From contig JAFGTL010000779.1 of NCBI GenBank assembly GCA_016934125.1, positions 1 to 7,053 of the forward strand: 7,053 nucleotides of DNA, written 5' to 3'. A program made the translations under genes and the position numbers. The notes under the pieces were generated by a model that made no database searches, was not told the DNA's origin, and saw only the letters and a program-made list of their open reading frames with translations. Shown here piece by piece: positions 5,746-7,053 of this stretch (the first letter of the stretch is position 1; each line of letters begins with the position of its first letter). This DNA comes from Candidatus Hydrogenedentota bacterium. GTDB lineage: Bacteria > Hydrogenedentota > Hydrogenedentia > Hydrogenedentales > SLHB01.

Positions 5746-5773
5746 CACAAACGAGGCCGTTTTTCTCGTTGTG
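5746..5773 (+). other. Bulged hairpin after the membrane-protein gene
   Basis: CACAAACGAG (5746-5755) pairs with CTCGTTGTG (5765-5773), nine base pairs with one bulged A and the loop GCCGTTTTT. It lies 37 nt past the stop codon of the membrane protein. The U-run is in the loop rather than after the stem, so it is not a canonical intrinsic terminator, though it may weaken read-through or stabilise the 3' end. Its right arm overlaps the -35 candidate of the enolase promoter. Confidence 0.4.
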
Positions 5774-5797
5774 CTAAGCGGTTAGGTGCGGTAGACT
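5769..5797 (+). promoter_or_regulatory. Candidate enolase promoter
   Basis: TTGTGC (5769-5774), a 17-bp spacer and TAGACT (5792-5797) precede the enolase ATG by 30 nt. The -10 is identical to that of the protease operon candidate on the other strand, and the -35 is close to the other three in the window. Separate transcription fits enolase having a housekeeping role unlike its envelope-protein neighbours. Predicted by eye. Confidence 0.4.
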
Positions 5798-5812
5798 GAT
5801 ACAAAGTAAGCA

Positions 5813-5818
5813 AGGGAG
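5813..5818 (+). promoter_or_regulatory. Enolase ribosome binding site
   Basis: AGGGAG lies 9 nt before the ATG at 5828, the clearest Shine-Dalgarno on the plus strand of this window. It agrees with the expected enolase N-terminus. Confidence 0.65.
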
Positions 5819-5827
5819 AACCACTCA

Positions 5828-7053
5828 ATGACCAGAATCACGGGAATCATCGGACGCGAAATCCTCGACTCGCGCGGCAACCCCACCGTCGAGGTTGACG
5901 TATACCTGTCCAGCGGCCTCATGGGGCGCGCGGCGGTTCCGTCCGGGGCCTCGACGGGCGAGAACGAGGCCGTCGAACTGCGCGACAAGGACGCCAAGCG
6001 CTACCTCGGCAAGGGCGTGCTCAAGGCGGTCGGCCACGTCAACGACACGATCACCCAGGAACTCCTCGGCATGGACGCCCTCGACCAGCGCGAGATCGAC
6101 AACACCCTGTGCGCGCTCGACGGCACCAAGAACAAGGGCAAGCTCGGCGCCAACGCCATCCTCGGCGTGTCCCTGGCCTGCGCCAAAGCCGCCGCCCTCG
6201 CCGAAGAACTCCCCCTTTACCGCTACGTCGGCGGCACCAACGCCCATGTCCTGCCCGTGCCCATGATGAACATCCTGAACGGCGGCGCCCATGCCGACAA
6301 CAACGTCGACATCCAGGAGTTCATGGTGATGCCCGTCGGGGCCAAGTCCTTCAAGGAAGCCCTGCGGATGGGCGCGGAGGTGTTCCATTCCCTCAAGGCC
6401 GTGCTCAAGAAGCAGGGCCTCAACACGGCCGTCGGCGATGAGGGCGGGTTCGCCCCCAACCTCGGCTCGAACGCCGAAGCCATCGAGGTTATCCTCAAGG
6501 CCATCAAGGGTGCCGGATACAAGGCCGGCAAGGACATCTGGATCGGGCTGGATTGCGCCGCGAGCGAGTATTTCAAGAACGGCAAGTACGTGCTCGATGC
6601 CGAAGGCAAGAGCCTGTCCAAGAACCAGAACGTCGAGTTCCTCGCCGACCTCGTCGCCAAGTACCCCATCCTCTCCATCGAGGACGGCATGGCCGAGAAC
6701 GACTGGGCCGGCTGGAAGGCGCTTACCGAACGCCTCGGCCAGAACACCCAGCTCGTCGGCGACGATCTCTTCGTCACCAACACCGAGTACCTCAGCCGCG
6801 GCATCCGCGAAGGCATCACCAACTCGATCCTCGTCAAGGTCAACCAGATCGGCACCCTCACCGAGACCCTCAACGCCGTGGCCATGGCCCAGCGCGCCGG
6901 CTACACGGCCGTGATCTCCCATCGCAGCGGCGAAACCGAAGACTCCACCATCGCCGACCTCGTTGTGGCGACCAACGCCGGCCAGATCAAGACCGGCTCG
7001 GCCTCCCGGAGCGATCGGATCGCCAAGTACAACCAACTCCTGCGGATCGAAGA
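5828..7053 (+). CDS. eno: Enolase (phosphopyruvate hydratase), C-terminus cut by window edge
   Basis: The product catalyses reversible dehydration of 2-phosphoglycerate to phosphoenolpyruvate in glycolysis and gluconeogenesis, in the cytoplasm. In total 408 residues are present; the family is usually about 420-435, so roughly the last 20 are outside the window. Every hallmark is visible: the mobile SGAST loop (39-43), GGAHADN with His155, QEFM with Glu164, GDEGGFAP with Glu205, the metal ligands Asp242 (LDCAASEY), Glu285 (SIEDGM) and Asp312 (GDDLFVT), the catalytic Lys337 (LVKVNQIG), HRSGET with His365-Arg366-Ser367, and Lys388 (IKTGS). These line up with the E. coli enzyme at constant offsets of four to five residues, so it should be active. 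Start choice is supported by AGGGAG 9 nt upstream and the standard ITGIIGREILDSRGNPT opening. I see no frameshift or insertion. Confidence 0.98.
   Translation, partial: MTRITGIIGREILDSRGNPTVEVDVYLSSGLMGRAAVPSGASTGENEAVELRDKDAKRYLGKGVLKAVGHVNDTITQELLGMDALDQREIDNTLCALDGTKNKGKLGANAILGVSLACAKAAALAEELPLYRYVGGTNAHVLPVPMMNILNGGAHADNNVDIQEFMVMPVGAKSFKEALRMGAEVFHSLKAVLKKQGLNTAVGDEGGFAPNLGSNAEAIEVILKAIKGAGYKAGKDIWIGLDCAASEYFKNGKYVLDAEGKSLSKNQNVEFLADLVAKYPILSIEDGMAENDWAGWKALTERLGQNTQLVGDDLFVTNTEYLSRGIREGITNSILVKVNQIGTLTETLNAVAMAQRAGYTAVISHRSGETEDSTIADLVVATNAGQIKTGSASRSDRIAKYNQLLRIE

Noticed and set aside
5709..5827. tRNA or small RNA gene between the membrane protein and enolase
   Set aside because: There is no cloverleaf, T-loop GTTCRA or CCA-type end. 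The single bulged hairpin and promoter-like sequence account for what is visible.
5825..7036. 403-codon minus-strand open frame opposite enolase
   Set aside because: It is the antisense shadow of a fully conserved enolase gene. Its Gly/Val/His/Asp-rich product has no family character.

Overview
The window carries six protein genes on high-GC DNA and no RNA genes, CRISPR array, insertion sequence or origin that I can see. Several products have secretion signals, and a SurA-type periplasmic chaperone suggests a cell with an outer membrane (didermic bacterium). The mix of a secreted alpha/alpha-toroid-like protein, a retropepsin-plus-PDZ protein and orphan secreted proteins resembles free-living PVC-group or Hydrogenedentes-like genomes. 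That placement is an impression and cannot be proved from this sequence.

Layout: the left half is read on the minus strand. From the middle outwards it holds a two-lobed retropepsin-like aspartyl protease with a C-terminal PDZ domain (2507-3718), then a 340-residue membrane-anchored or secreted orphan 44 bp downstream (1440-2462), probably in the same operon. Next is a 356-bp gap with a long imperfect inverted repeat (1333-1400), then a secreted, mainly helical protein that runs off the left edge (1-1083). The right half is read on the plus strand: a SurA-like peptidyl-prolyl isomerase (3890-4879), a multi-spanning membrane protein 13 bp later (4893-5708), and, after a 119-bp gap with a hairpin and a promoter-like sequence, enolase (5828 to beyond the right edge).

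The protease operon and the surA operon diverge from a 171-bp region that contains two back-to-back promoter-like sequences. Both encode envelope functions: folding or escort of exported proteins on one side and an exported protease with a substrate- or peptide-binding PDZ domain on the other. The shared region could allow co-regulation. Enolase is a glycolytic housekeeping gene and appears to have its own promoter. Four candidate promoters share a TTGCGC-like -35, a 17-bp spacer and a TA...CT -10. The protease promoter candidate lies so close to its ATG that the mRNA may be leaderless.

No complete novel multi-gene system is evident. The least ordinary parts are the bilobed PDZ protease with its altered second catalytic loop, its uncharacterised cysteine-containing partner, the possible leaderless start and the intergenic inverted repeat.
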